A stretch of 64,000 nt of DNA from Anagrus nilaparvatae. Lineage: Eukaryota > Arthropoda > Insecta > Hymenoptera > Mymaridae. Shown here one piece after another: positions 10,742 to 23,072 of this stretch. A model generated the notes under the pieces. The model worked only from the letters and a program-made list of their open reading frames with translations. It had not been told where the DNA came from and did not search any database. The stretch's first letter is position 1. Each line of letters opens with the position of its first letter. Where the stretch lies: NCBI GenBank assembly GCA_022575985.1, contig JAKSXM010000137.1, positions 11,736,001 through 11,800,000 of the forward strand. The letters run 5' to 3'. The position numbers were made by a program, and so were the translations under genes.

Positions 10742-11208
10742 AAAAAAGCTTGTGGTTGCGAATCACTTTTACGGCGTTTGCAGGTGGAGCCTACAAAATA
10801 CTTTAATAGAGTTTAAAATATTCCGTAAACTATTGAGTCCGATAATTCCCCGCTCTAAGAAACCTTTTATCGTACTCTCATTGGCAGATTTAAGTTCCGG
10901 ACCTAAAGTTACAGAATTTTCCGTTAACAACGCCAATTTTTAAGTTCTGTGATTGGTACAAGATGGGACTTAAAAGAATGTTAAATAAAAAAAACTATCA
11001 CTGACTTTGTGATTTCAAATCCTATATCTGGATCGATACCTAAAGAATCATTTTTCTAAATTTCAAAATTTTCGCTATTTTACATGACCGAATGAAAATT
11101 TGCCTAAAAACACAAATTTCGCGAAAAATACTTGAAAGTGCTAAAATATCCATCCGAGGTGAGCCCAAAGATGGTAAACTTAGATCTAAAGCATTCTTTT
11201 TTTTAAGT
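10742..11208. other. Unassigned sequence beyond the LINE
   Basis: Moderately GC-rich up to about 10960. The minus strand has a 50-codon open frame (contains LGPELKSANESTIKGFLERG) that could be an older 5' part of the LINE, but no endonuclease motif is recognised in it. The remainder is AT-rich. Confidence 0.3.
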
Positions 11209-11475
11209 TAAGATTGGGGCTGTACGGTTATCTGAAATATCGGGAACCCAGCCTGAACACCCGGATTTATTGAGGAGATTTTCGAATCTTCAGCCACAGA
11301 AATTTTAGATTTACTTCGTACTTGCAGTTCTTTTTCAAAAAATTTCAGGCTTTACCCAAAACTCTCTCTTCATTTCTTGATCCCACCCGTTAAGATTGGG
11401 GATGTACAGTTAACCGAAATATCGGATATCTGATCCAAATTTTAAAAAATTTCAGGCTTTACCCGTAACTTAAGG
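11209..11475. repeat. Degenerate direct repeat, offset 182 bp
   Basis: TAAGATTGGGG...TGTAC..GTTA.C.GAAATATCGG occurs at 11209 and 11391, and TTTCAGGCTTTACCC at 11344 and 11450. The second unit is shortened internally. Confidence 0.5.
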
Positions 11476-12075
11476 GTCCAAAGGTCACATGTTAAATATA
11501 GGGAATCATAGCAATTTTTTACGTCTTAGGGTCTAAACAACTAGACATCGTAAGGGTGATTCTACAGACCTCCGTAAACGCAAAATCGCAGCCGCAACGC
11601 AATGCTCACAAACCAAAATCGTGTTGTGCACATGCGTGTTGTGTTGTGCGCATTGCGTTGCGGCTGCGGTTTGCGTTTACGGCGGTCTGTAGAATCAACC
11701 TAAGCATTAGTAGCTGGGCTTATTTTAAAGGATCCGTACAAATGTGTGGTTACAAATATTTACTAAATTATTATCTCGAAAAATTTTTTTTAAAATATTT
11801 TTGGTATTTGTATGAATGTATTGTCATCGATTGTTTTTGTTTTGCAATCAAAATTAAACATTCTTAACCAAAAATATAGTTTTAGCAAAATTAATCTATT
11901 GTTTTAAGTAAAAATTTTTAAAAATCACGCAATTGCACCAATTTTTAGCTAATAAGCCCACCTACTGCCACCATAGATCTCTGGTTTCTTAGATTCAATA
12001 GCGCAACTAAAAATCGCCATTATTCTCTATATTCAACACGTAACCTTTGGCCCCTTAATTAGACCCATCCCTATC
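11464..12075. mobile_element. Foldback remnant hosting a MITE
   Basis: Sequence at 11464-11530 (AAGGGTCCAAAGGTCACATG, ATATAGGGAATCAT) returns inverted at about 11990-12075. The loop carries the complete MITE of 11554-11700. The outer boundaries are not resolved. Confidence 0.5.
11554..11700. mobile_element. GC-rich 147-bp MITE, TAA duplication
   Basis: The inverted arms run nearly the full length. They begin GGGTGATTCTACAGACC and contain CGTAAACGCAAA and GCAGCCGCAACGCAATG. TAA lies on both sides (11551-11553, 11701-11703). At roughly 50% GC it stands out sharply from the host DNA. The ORF at 11556-11867 is an artefact. Confidence 0.8.
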
Positions 12076-12957
12076 TAAAAATAACTTTCGAAGCTAAAAC
12101 TGATTTTCGGAGAACCACATACTACGAAGGATATTATAAAATTTTCCATTGTTAATGACAAGAAAACAACTTATTGATTGCAAACAAGTAAACTTTATTT
12201 TAGTTTGGAGAAATCTTATCAATTTTTTTCAATTTCCAATTCTAATAATATTAATTCATAGCAAACTTTTATTTTTATTTTTCTCTATTAGTTTATTAGT
12301 TGATCACCCTTTGGAAAAATCTAGATAAATCTATACTAAAATGCTGTATATAAAATATATAATCTTTATATGGTAATTAAAAATCCCAAGATAGTTATTA
12401 GCTTGTTATAAGTTTATGTTATTTTAATATACTTGCACGTGCTGTGTATTAAAAAATGTATAAATTTTTATACTAAATACGTACATAATATAAATTTATA
12501 TTAATATTATCGTAATATATACAAAATACATGATTTTTTTTTTTCTTATTTGACTAACTTGAAAATATACTTAGTTGAGTTTCTCTTATCTTAAAATATA
12601 TTATATCAAAATCCTTAGGGAATCAAGTATGTGTATAAGTAAATTAACTCAAAAGTTATATACATAAGAAAATAAACCAAAGGCACTTGATGTTAAATAA
12701 GATAGTATAAAGGTACTTTTTTTTTTCTTTTACATTATATAAAAAAAGTTATAAAAATTTTATTATGCTATTATTTAAAATCGATTTTTTTTTTTTTTAA
12801 TTCTATTTTTTATTTTTTATTTTCAATGGAAATATTTGAAAGTGTACAACGAAATATTTTTTATGATAATTGAATTAAATTTTTTGATCAAGATTTGCAG
12901 GAAAAAAATTCTTGATTATTTTAAACTCTAGTTATTTATTGGAAACTTCTCATAGTT
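12076..12957. other. AT-rich, nothing recognisable
   Basis: Long A and T runs, no gene or repeat structure recognised. Confidence 0.4.
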
Positions 12958-12960
12958 TTA

Positions 12961-13074
12961 AGCCCTTTCTACAAAAGATTAATTTTTTTTTAATCCCGTG
13001 GGCTTTGACTATAGCGCTTTGTTACAGTCAAAGCACACTGGATAAAAAAAAATTAATCTAGTATAGAAAGGGCT
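12961..13074. mobile_element. 114-bp MITE, TTA duplication
   Basis: It runs AGCCCTTTCTA to TAGAAAGGGCT with GGGCTTTGACT/AGTCAAAGC and poly-T/poly-A inverted inside. TTA flanks both ends (12958-12960 and 13075-13077), so the boundaries are exact. Confidence 0.75.
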
Positions 13075-13267
13075 TTATGATTTGAATTGTTATCTATTTC
13101 AATGTATGTTAATTATGAATCCTTTGTTCGTCCGTTTTTGACCAATTTCGTCCGTTTTACGTATGTTTTTTAACTTTGTGATTTTAATTACTTCTGAAAC
13201 TATTTTTTCTCGTTTGTGCTCATCTTGATATAATTTTTTTTTGTTTATTTGATTGTTTTTTTTTCAG

Positions 13268-13351
13268 AATGAAAAGAGCCAATCACCCGCAATTTTCTGT
13301 AATTAACGGCCACCGCACGGCATTTAAAGCCATGCTAAAGTCAAATAGTCG
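13268..13351 (+). other. Exon-like island, unconfirmed
   Basis: A T9CAG acceptor precedes 84 bases of clearly higher GC, open as 28 codons (contains NHPQFSVINGHRTAFKAML), followed by G/GTAAAA. The length is a multiple of three and the phase is 2 at both ends, as for a cassette exon. It looks better than the islands at 6582 and 8296, but no family was recognised and no neighbour exon in phase was found. Confidence 0.3.
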
Positions 13352-13383
13352 GTAAAATTTTAAAAAATGTGCTTTTACTTTTC

Positions 13384-14807
13384 TATATCGGTAGTTCTTA
13401 GCTATTTTTACCCAAGTCTGAGGTTGGTGTCTTGACTTTAAAAAATACCAACTGCGCTGTGTTAAAAATATTGTTATTGTCCAATTTTCAAGGCTCTAGG
13501 TGGCCTGTTGCGATTTGGCAGCTGTTTTTCCAATTTTTATTTTTTTCGTATTTCCAGCCAGCCGTTTCGTTTTTATTTTCTGGAGGCCTTAAATAAGCCT
13601 AAAAAGTATTTTCTATATACAGGTAGATAGTAAAATTTCCCGTCCGATCCGAATTTGGCTATATTTTTCCGGAAAAACCTCAGGAAAATCCGGAAAATTT
13701 GAAAAAAAATCAAACATTATATGGGTCAATATTTGTGAAGTGTATACAGTTTGGATTTTCGAGTCTCAGAATGTACTCCAAAGTATGTTTGGTCGAAAGC
13801 ATATATAAAAAAAATAATTTTCCTCAATTTTTAGCTTTTTAGATCCAATCCTCTATTTTTTACAGCGATTTTTGTTTTTTTCAATTTTTTGAAATTTTTA
13901 ATTTTTGAGAAATTTATGTTCATTAATTTTTCTCGCAAACGCGGACTTTACAATAAAATTTTTTTTCCTTATAGCACCCCATAGGAAATTTCCCGTAGAA
14001 TTCGATTCTGGGGTTCAAATTTTTTTTGAACTGCGCATGCGCGAAAAACCAACTTTCTTGCTTTGTCTTTTCTAGCTTATATGCCTCAGCTGCAGACAGC
14101 TCAATTTTCATCCTTTTGGTCTCAAATTGTATGTTTTTTCATATACTTTCAGCATATAAAATCATTTTTTTGGGTAAATTTATTTTAAAAGCACTAAAAT
14201 TTAAAAATAGCGATTTTTAAAAAATCATTTTTCACAAATTTTGAATTTCCCGCCAGTCACGTGACCAAATGAAAATCTTACTAAAAATTCGGATTCAGCG
14301 AAAAATTTTACATAAGGATACCAATTTTCGTCTTATTTCATTAAATAGTTTCTAAGATATCCCATTTTAAAGATAAAGATTAAAATTGACTTTTTTTAAA
14401 AAACCCTAAAAATGGGACTCTGACTTTAATTTTCAAAATCAATATTTTGGGCTTAAAATTGGTTTTAAAGTACTTAAAAGGCTAATGGAACAAAAAAGCA
14501 CTTTGCCAACATAAAATGTATGGGATACTTAAAAAAAAATCCAATTTTCCTGGCTTTTCCTGCAATTTTTTCGAAAAAATATTGCCAGATTCGGATCGGG
14601 CGGGAAATTTTACTACCTACCTTTATATAGAAAATATTTTTCAGACTTACTTATTTAGGGTGTCCAGAAAATAAAAAAGAAATGGATGGCTAAGAATGCG
14701 AAAAAAATCAAAATTGGAAAAACAGCTGTCAAATCGCAACCAGGCCACCTAGAGCCTTGAAAATCTACCTTAGACTTGGGTTACAATATATAAGAATTAC
14801 TGATATA
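13384..14807. mobile_element. Foldback element, 1.4 kb
   Basis: The left end (TATATCGGTAGTTCTTA, CCCAAGTCTGAGG) and right end are inverted copies. The arms share GGCTCTAGGTGGCC, GGCAGCTGTTTTTCCAATTT, TATAGAAAATA and CGATCCGAATTTGG. The middle, about 700 bp, includes TCACGTGACCAAATGAAAAT, which also appears near 27850 and 35230 in other elements. Short ORFs at 13923 and 14026 are artefacts. No target duplication is clear. Confidence 0.7.
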
Positions 14808-14981
14808 CGCTTTAGAAAAAATAAAAATAGCATTTTAGGCTCCAAAGTATGATTTTTATGAGGAAACAAATTAATATGTTACAAATGATACTAGAAATGG
14901 AATAACGACATATTGCAAATTTAAAACTAAGTTGGTAATCCTATGTTAAAAACATGGATTAAGGATGATGTTAATAATATG

Positions 14982-15137
14982 TATATGAGGCATTCCACCC
15001 CAACTGCGTCCAGAAAACTAAAAGTGGCATAGGTTACTTATTTTAAGTTGCACTTTTAGAAAAAAAAACTAATTTGGATCGATTTTTGCGACCCTTCAGT
15101 CCAACTAGGGCCTCACTGGGGTGAATTTTCTCGTATA
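14982..15137. mobile_element. MITE with TATATGAGGCATTCCACCCC end
   Basis: The left end TATATGAGGCATTCCACCCC and right end GGGGTGAATTTTCTCGTATA are imperfect inverted repeats. The left end also occurs at 19246 (plus) and 35728 (minus) attached to different interiors. Confidence 0.5.
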
Positions 15138-15685
15138 AAATTCAGAATTCTGAAATTTATAAATCGTGGCCACTAAATTTTCAAATTTATATTTATTTAC
15201 TTCAACTTAATTAATAAAGTAGCAGTATTAAAAAAATTAAAAAAATACATTAAATTACAGCTGTATCTTAAAATAATAAATATTTTATGTAATTAATTAT
15301 AAACCCATATGAATTAAATTAAAAAAATTGAAGATAATAAAAAACAAAAAGCAGGTAAATAATAATTAAACTAGAACATATATTTTTTCTATCTTAAGTA
15401 ATTTATTTGAAGAAAAATGTTATTGTGTATATTATAATAAATTAAATAGATAAATTTATTTAACTGATGTATTTATGAGTATAGGTAAAGAAAAAAAGTA
15501 AAAAAAAAAAAGATTTTTTTTTAATTAGAAATTAACTTTTTTTACTAAATTTTCTTCAAGACAATATTAATCTCTAAAGCTTTAAGCATCAGGTAAATTT
15601 ATAAATTGTAAAATAAAAGTACTATAATTTTCTTTACGAGTTAATAAATATTTGATTATATTATTCAAAAAATAAAACTAATAAA
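15138..15685. other. 3' flank of the spliced gene
   Basis: AT-rich. On the minus strand a candidate polyadenylation signal AATAAA sits at 15455-15460, about 230 bases past the stop codon. Confidence 0.35.
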
Positions 15686-16872
15686 TTATTTTTTAATTAT
15701 TTTAAATGGACTACCAGTTATTTCATCAGGAAACCATAAATTACTTTGAAATTTTTGTGTATACGTTATATTATATTTATAACCAATATTTAAGTCACCT
15801 TCAATTTTACATTTAAAATTTGATAAATTTTTTTTTAATATCAATGGTTTACCTTGCTGATTAACTGGTGGATTAATTATTAATTTATTAATTGTTGTGT
15901 TATTATTTGGTATTATTATTTTTGGATTTAACATTAAATCATTTTTTTCATCAGTATTTGTACCAATTGATATTTTATTTAAATTATCATTTAAATAATT
16001 TAATGTCGTTTGTGAATATTTTGATGCCATATTTTTTTTTTTAATCGATAAATCATCTTTTAATTCAAAATCTGTTTCGTTATTCGTTGTACGATTTGTT
16101 GTTATTGGTGTATCGATGTAATCTGTTGTAAAATCATTATTATCACCATTTATCAATGAATTAATGTTATCAAGGTGATAAGAATATTTTGATTTTTTAT
16201 CTTCACAAAAACTACAATCTTTGTATTTACAGTCTGGTAAAATACTTATTAAATCACATGAATTTCTCCTTAAACATTTTTTTTCTTTTTTACAAGTTTT
16301 TCCTGCAGATAAAATTTCTTAATTTATTTTTAATATTTAAATTAACCTATTATTGACTATGAAAAAACTAAAAATTTATTTCAATTATTAATTTTTTGAA
16401 TAGGCTATTTTTATAATTAATTAGAATAAATTTTTACATCACGTCAAATGCAGTAATTACATCGTTTTATTAATGTAATTGATATTTATGGATAGATAAC
16501 TATGGCTAATAATTTTTTTAAAAAATATTCGATAAATGTAATTAATTAATATAATTTATAATTTACTTTTAGTATTAGGCCTACTTTTCTCATAATCGTC
16601 ATCATAATCATAATTTACAGCTGGATTTGATTGACATTTATTTTTTATTAAATTATTATCATTTATTGTTAATTTACTATTACGATATTGAACATTTCTA
16701 AAAAAAATTGTAAAAAAATAAAAATTTATTTCTAGGTTATGTAAATATTTAATTACCTTTTTTCAGTATAATTTTTTAAATTTTTATGCTTTTCACAATA
16801 TGATTGTATTTTTTTAATTGGTTCTATTGTATACAAAGATACTGGACTCCTGCAATTATTTATATCATCCAT
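15686..16872 (-). CDS. Orphan three-exon gene, 287-residue protein
   Basis: Not recognised. Exon 1 is 16757-16872 (ATG at 16872-16870), exon 2 16567-16697, exon 3 15686-16302 ending in TAA. Both introns (59 and 264 bp) are GT-AG with AG/GTAATT and A/GTAAAT donors. Phases 2 and 1 join exactly, and the total is 864 bases, or 288 codons. That agreement is the main evidence it is real. The product is Asn/Lys/Ile-rich, with no signal peptide or membrane segment. An acidic DYDDDYE lies near residue 70. A Cys cluster at 86, 92, 98, 107, 112 and 115 (CX5CX5CX8CX4CX2C) could bind metal. The C-terminal part is less biased (INPPVNQQGKPLILKK, SNLWFPDEITGSPFKI). It may be a fast-evolving lineage gene. Extra 5' exons are possible. 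Confidence 0.7.
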
Positions 16873-18837
16873 TAATATTTTATTTTTCTTTTATGGATAC
16901 ATATGTCAATTAAATTTTAATTACAAATAATTATTGAGTAACATAACCTTTAAAATTTTGTAATATTTTAATTAACTTATTATTTTAAATTAACAAGTTT
17001 TATAAGAAAAATTAAATAATGTTTTTAATTAATTTTTTTAATAATTCAATATTACTAATAAATTATTTATTTTATAACAATAATAATAACGTTAACAGAA
17101 AATTGATAAGTTTAAAAAAAAAATTTTACGAAAAATTAGAAAAACGATATATTGAAATATCTTTTGTATTAATATTTATAACATCCTATCCTAAAAAGTA
17201 CATGTCTTCGATACAGTAACTATGTACATTGTTATAGCTAAAAACCACTCCTGATTGGTTAATAAAAATGCATTGCTCAAATGTTTTTATTTTAAATTTG
17301 AAAATTTATTTATAATTTTATGAAGTTAGGTTATAGCATGAATATTGTGATAAAAACAAAATTTTAAATATAAAACCTCAAAATTTTTAGTCATATATGT
17401 TTTAGTATAAATACAAAAAATAATTTTTAAATGTTTTAATAATAAAACTTTTTTTTTATACAAAAAATGTGCGGTTAATTAAAAAAAATTAAAAAATCAG
17501 ATCCTTCTAAATTTATTATACCAAATAAAATAGTTTGCATAAAATATAAAAATTAAACTAGGTACTATGTTTATTTATAGGGTACTTTAAAAAACCGTTT
17601 TAAAATATAATTAATAAATCACCAAGTTATTGGTACTATAGGTTATGATACTCGAAAAAGATAAATAATTAATTAATTATTTGATAATTAATAATTAATT
17701 ATCTTCCAATAGCTAAATTGGTTTAAAATGTAATGTTTTAACCTTAACTTCTATGGTTTTAATAAATTTCCTAAAATTATAACTTTCATAGAAAAAGAAA
17801 GGGATATTATTTTTGTATTTTTTGTCTACAAAAATGATAAGACTAAAATTTTCAAAATTTCAGGTATCGGATTTATAATAGAATTTTTGGAATCTAAAGC
17901 TTTAATAAAAAAAATTAGGAATAAAAAAGGGTAGCTTCAGTACTTTTTAAAGCTAAAATTTTGTTTTAGTCCGTAACAAGATCCCCAAAAAATACACACA
18001 ATACGGATTTTTTTAAAAATCGGTTTTTTAGCATCTGAGCGTCTCAAAATGCACTTACATATAAACAAATCATTAATAAAAATTTGTTTACCCCTTCCAG
18101 GAACCAGTAAATTATTTCCCGGTTTAGAATATTTTTTACTTGAGCATGTATGAGTAATTTTTATTCAAAAATTTTCGGGGTCAATGTCTAATTTGATAAG
18201 ATAGATTATACCTACAAAAATGTAGACAAATTGTGTAAAGAAAAAAGACCTAAATGGATTTTCGGTTGCAAAATTAGATTAGTAAAAATTATTTTGGTTG
18301 AATAGAAATTCTGAAAAAGCAAAAAATGTTTATTTATTAAACGTGTAAAAAATATAGGTCTATTTAACTTTCCATGACGGTGAAAACAAGCATCGAATAA
18401 TTGAACCCTGCGTTTTATACCGAAAATAATGGTTAGGCCATGGAAAAATAATTGGTGATTGTTTAAGAGATTCATGAAAACTAAATGAATAAAAATAGGT
18501 TTTTGAACTAAGACTAAAATTTGGTGGTTTAAAAACACCTGTAGGGTAAAAGCAGAAAGGCAGTTTCATGAATGATAAAATAAGTAAATGTAGCTTTGAA
18601 GATAAATATAACTAGCTAAAATTAATAATCAGTACGAAAGAGTAAAAATGACTATTTTTTTGTGATAATATTAAAATTCTTAGAATAAAAATTAATTATC
18701 TTTAACAGACTTCTCTGATGTGAAGTAGCTTTTTTACTGATCAAGTAAATTTTATTTACTGGAGAAAGCTATTTTTTCTGAATATACTAATTTCGTTTAT
18801 CTACTCTTATACACTTTTATCACATTAATTTATTAAC
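16873..18837. other. 5' flank and AT-rich spacer
   Basis: The first 150 bp is the presumptive promoter of the minus-strand gene, without a clear TATA or initiator. A plus-strand 66-codon ORF at 17019-17219 is divergent to it but Asn/Ile/Phe-rich and unsupported. ORFs at 18212-18569 overlap each other and look random. Confidence 0.35.
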
Positions 18838-19205
18838 ATGGAACATGTTCATTGGATGAAGTATTTGAAAAAGTCCAGCTCGGCAGGAGGGGTCGAAATA
18901 TTCATGTTTTTAGGGAGAGGGGTGAAATGGACTTAGAATATTTTCGATTTAGGGACTTAGAATAATTTGAAGTGGGAGTCAGGGCCTGATCAAGCTCTGA
19001 TAAAAACAAGACCTTAGAATACTTTAGTTTTATGGACGTAGGATTACTTATATTTCGGGATTTGTTGTAATTTTTGTTTTAGGACTTATAAAAATTAGGA
19101 GTTATAGTACTACTTATAAAAGTAGGAGTATACGTTAAGACTTTTATAAAAGAACATGTTCCATGATCGTTGGTTATGTGAGAACGCAAACCAGTTGTAA
19201 GTTTT
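18838..19205 (+). repeat. AACATG-ended repeat, copy B
   Basis: Begins ACATGGAACATGTTCATTGG and ends GAACATGTTCCATGATCGTTGGTTATGTG..CAAACCAGTTGTAA. Between lie a G-rich unit and repeated GGACTTAGAATAATTT-like phrases of about 24-26 bp. No coding potential. Other copies: 7940, 29160, 31098, 34798, 38153, 39957, 44851, 48239. Confidence 0.7.
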
Positions 19206-21335
19206 TAAATATAAATAACTAAAAAATAAATTAAAAACAACTATATGAGGGATTCCACGCCAATTGGGCCCAAGTTGAAATGAAGGGTCTCAGAAATGGG
19301 TTCAAACTATTTTTTCCCAAAAGCACAACTAATGATAAGTTTCCATACCAATTTTTAGTTCAAATGGTTTAAACGATTAAGTTTGTGTGCAAAAGTTCAT
19401 TTAAAAGAATCCAATTTCAAACAATTATAACTTACTTTTTGGACAAAAATTAATTAGTTTTATACTTTTTACTAAGAAAATGAAATTATTGAACATAATA
19501 ATTAAATGTTACCGCAAAAAATTAGGGTCATTTATTAAATTAGAATTTATCATTTACAATATTTTATCTCTTTTCAAATAATAATTTAAAATATTTTTAA
19601 TAAATAATTGTTTGATAATGAATAGAAGGCAATCATTCTCTGCGCGAAGCGCAGTTGTTTCTAGTTTACTTAAATAATAGAAGACATTGAATATGCAAAA
19701 ATGATTTGTAAAAAAAATTTTTTCAAATAAATAAAATAAAGAAAAATGAATTTGATTTTATTTTATAAAATATATAAGTTAAGTACTAAATAATTTATTA
19801 TATTGGTTTTTTTTTTGCCTTTTTTTTTTAGTTCCTGTAATCGAATTATAAATCTCAGCAGTAGTAATAGCATACCATTAGTCAGACATTTATCTATATA
19901 TATATATAGAATTTTCTTATTCTGACATATATTATAAAAAATGTATCTAATGGTTTGTCTGCTTGGTATAATTTTAAAATTTTTTGGTTTTAATGTAATG
20001 ATCGAATTAAAACAAAAAACTGCAATTTTATTAATAAATTTTAGTTTTTTTAAATAAAATTTGAAAATTTAATTAACTAGTTCCATTACATAATGAATTT
20101 ATTGATATTAATGTTTTTTTTTTTTTTTTTTTAATGACCTCTTTTCTACTTGGCAGATGATCATTGTTTTTGCTGTTAAAAAACTAAATAGTAAACCACA
20201 GAACAAAATACAGGGATTGAACTTTGCGTGCTGGTGTTTGCAAAATCAAAATCTATATTTTGTCTCCTGGTTATTAAATAGATGGTTTGGGTCAGTATAC
20301 GACAATTTAAAAATTCTTAGTCAGGAGTTTTCGACGTCACTAAACCCAAACCTGATAAAAAAATAGTGGAAATCAAAAATTCCGTTTCTCGCTACTGGAA
20401 GAAAATTTTTTTGTTATTGAAATGGCTTTAAATTCACATCTTGAAATCTTGAGGTTTCAAGGATTGCGAATTAAATTTTGATGAATAAAAACTAAAAATC
20501 CTAACCTGTGACTGAAAAATTACTATACTTTCCTTTGGGAAAATATTATTTTTTTTCTTTTGAACTACAACGGTTTCTATTTTATTACTCATGAAATATT
20601 AAGTTTCTTAATTGAATTTTGACGTCAAAAAAATAAAAATATGTAAAAATGATTTGTAAAAGAAAATAAATATTACATTAAATATTACATCAAATCATGT
20701 CTGGAAAATTGTTATAATTTTTACTGGAAAAAAAATATTAAAAGCTTCAAATTTATTAAAATAGGGTTTTTAGGTTGCTCAATCCAAATCTGATAACAAA
20801 AAAATGCAAATCGAAGATGATGTCTAAATAATCGCAATATTTTCTAAATAAAAATGATAAATTTATTTTAATCTGCACAATAATAATCTTAGATTTATTA
20901 TCCATCAAATTTTTGAATTCTTAGCAGGACAAATTAAAAAAAAAAAAATAGCTGAGATTTATGAAACTAAAATTATAGGTTGACAAAAAGCTATTTTGCG
21001 AATTAATGGATTGAGTGAAAAATTTGCTACATTTTTTTCAACAGAGAAATAAAATGTTTTTTTTTTTTTTTTGTTAAATTCGAAAGATGTTCAAATCAAG
21101 TTTTATATATATGTAAGGAAAGCAATCGATCTTTTTCCTAACTCAATCAACGTTGATATTTATAACCGTTATATATAAATATATTTTATTTTTTATCGCT
21201 ATAAATCATTAATTTTAAAATATATTTTAAAAATCTGTATTTTAAATTATTTCTTACATTTCTTACTGTGTAAGCAAGCAAAAAATTTACATTTTTATAT
21301 TATTTTTTTTTATTTTTAAATTATTTAAAATAATT
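19206..21335. other. AT-rich spacer with an element end
   Basis: 19246-19330 starts ATATGAGGGATTCCACGCCA, the same end as the MITE at 14982, with a different continuation (ATTGGGCCCAAGTTGAAATG). Otherwise poly-T runs near 20115 and 21058 and random ORFs. Confidence 0.4.
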
Positions 21336-21600
21336 TTAGTTAATTAACAAGCAGAATTTATCGTTTAGGTACTGTGATACCGGAGCCCTCCTAAGCGAAA
21401 AGCGAGCGCCTTGAGACTTTAATGAGGTATTATTGTAAAAACTGATCCTTGGGGGTGAAAATAAACTCTGCGGGTTCAAAATAGATCTTGTTCGGTAAAA
21501 AAGTCTCACGGAGCAGATTGTACTGGGGCAAAAAGAGGCCCTTGGAATTAAATGAATGAGATTTTTCATTTCAAGATCAATTTTTTTCAGTGCGCCAATA
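21336..21600. other. GC-richer island, unassigned
   Basis: About 260 bp is noticeably richer in G and C than its flanks and ends with TTTTTTTCAGTGCGCC, recalling the CACTGAAAAAAATC MITE end. The 92-codon minus-strand ORF across it has no recognisable domain. Most likely an element remnant. Confidence 0.3.
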
Positions 21601-23072
21601 TAATTTAATAACATTTTTTATGGATAATTTTTAAAATGCTTTTAATTATTGGAGCAAGTAATTCTTACAACGTATTCTGCCCCCAGAACATTCCTGATAC
21701 CAAAATTTTTAATGAGATTAACCCATAAGTTCTATTGAATTTCAGTAATTTTCATTAAAATTTTTTTTTTTCTTGTTATTGGCCAAAAATAGCTTACCAC
21801 ATTCAAACCTAACCGTGTTTGGTAACTCACGAGAAATCTAAACCATTCTTTGCTTTCTGGAAAATGGGAAATTAGATTTTGAAACATTCTTATATAGGGA
21901 ATCAAATACTGCTAAAACTAGCTATTTCTTAAAAAAATTAAAACAAAATTACTTTTTAAATTCAAAAATACACACACGAATAAAATTTTGATTTAATACT
22001 TAAAAAAATATTTTCTCTCATAATAAAAATTGAAAATAAATAAATAAAAAATTATTTATTTTAAAAATACGTTTTCATTTTTTATTATTTTTTTTTTTGC
22101 TTGCATAATATATAATAACAATAATGATATATAAAGGAAAGAAGAAAATTTATATATTTTTCAATAAACGTTTATATTATATATAAATTGTATAAAATGA
22201 CGTTAACTCATAAAAAAAAGAAAAAATTTCAATAGCTGTTAAAAAATAACGTTTCTTTTTGTGTGTACGTATACATGAGTCAACCACTTAAATTATCCAC
22301 ACACTATATATACATATATATATTTATGATAAAGACATAACAAGATCGTAAAATTAAATACTTTAAAATTTACGTCAATAATAATAATTTACGCTTTTAA
22401 AGTAACGAGCAATCTGATGAAATGCATTTCTTTCAAACACACACACACACACAAATATACTTGTACAATGGAATAAATAATGAATCAAAAAAGATTTTAG
22501 TAAGATTAATTTATTCTCTGTTAATGAACAATCACTTGAAAAAAAAAAAATTACAAAAAAATATGTAAAAAAAAATGTAATTAATGACCTTGAACATTGT
22601 ACTGATATTCAACGCGTAACGCTTCATTTTACTAATATTTATTATGTATGTATTATAACTTGCACGCGTCATCCACCCAACACCCACGCCAAGTATATGC
22701 TCCTCCTTTTTATCTCTATTAGACAAAAGATTTTGTTCTCATTTATATATATATATATATGAAAGAAAACTTTTTTTTGTTATATGTCTTTGAGCTTTTG
22801 ATGCAGACATTTTTAAAGATATTGAATTTCAGTGTATGTAGTAATTTAAGTCTATTATTTTTTTATACTTTATTTGACTTGTTGCGTCAGAAATGTATTT
22901 TCTTTTATATATGTATTAATTATTTATAATAAACAAGCTTAAACGCTCAAAAGCTTAAAGTAAATTGTTTATTAATATTTCAATAAAGCAACTGTCTTAT
23001 TTAATTTTAAGAAAACTTCGAAAAAATAATAGCAAGAAGTTAAAGATCTTATATACACATTTATATATATAT
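21601..23072. other. AT-rich spacer with microsatellites
   Basis: (AC)n at about 22437-22453 and short (TA)n near 22745 and 23060. A modest GC patch at 22595-22720 has no recognised function. Confidence 0.4.

Noticed and set aside
17019..17219. 66-codon ORF divergent from the spliced gene
   Set aside because: Asn/Ile/Phe-rich, no splice context, no conserved motif; expected by chance in AT-rich DNA.
18212..18569. Two overlapping minus-strand ORFs of 108 and 69 codons
   Set aside because: Different frames of the same stretch, neither with a recognisable domain or splice signals.
21336..21614. 92-codon minus-strand ORF in a GC-richer patch
   Set aside because: No motif recognised and the patch ends in a MITE-like CAGTG terminus; kept only as an unassigned island.
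22405..22440. CTGATGA followed by GCATTTC on the plus strand
   Set aside because: No GAAA after a paired stem, so no hammerhead.
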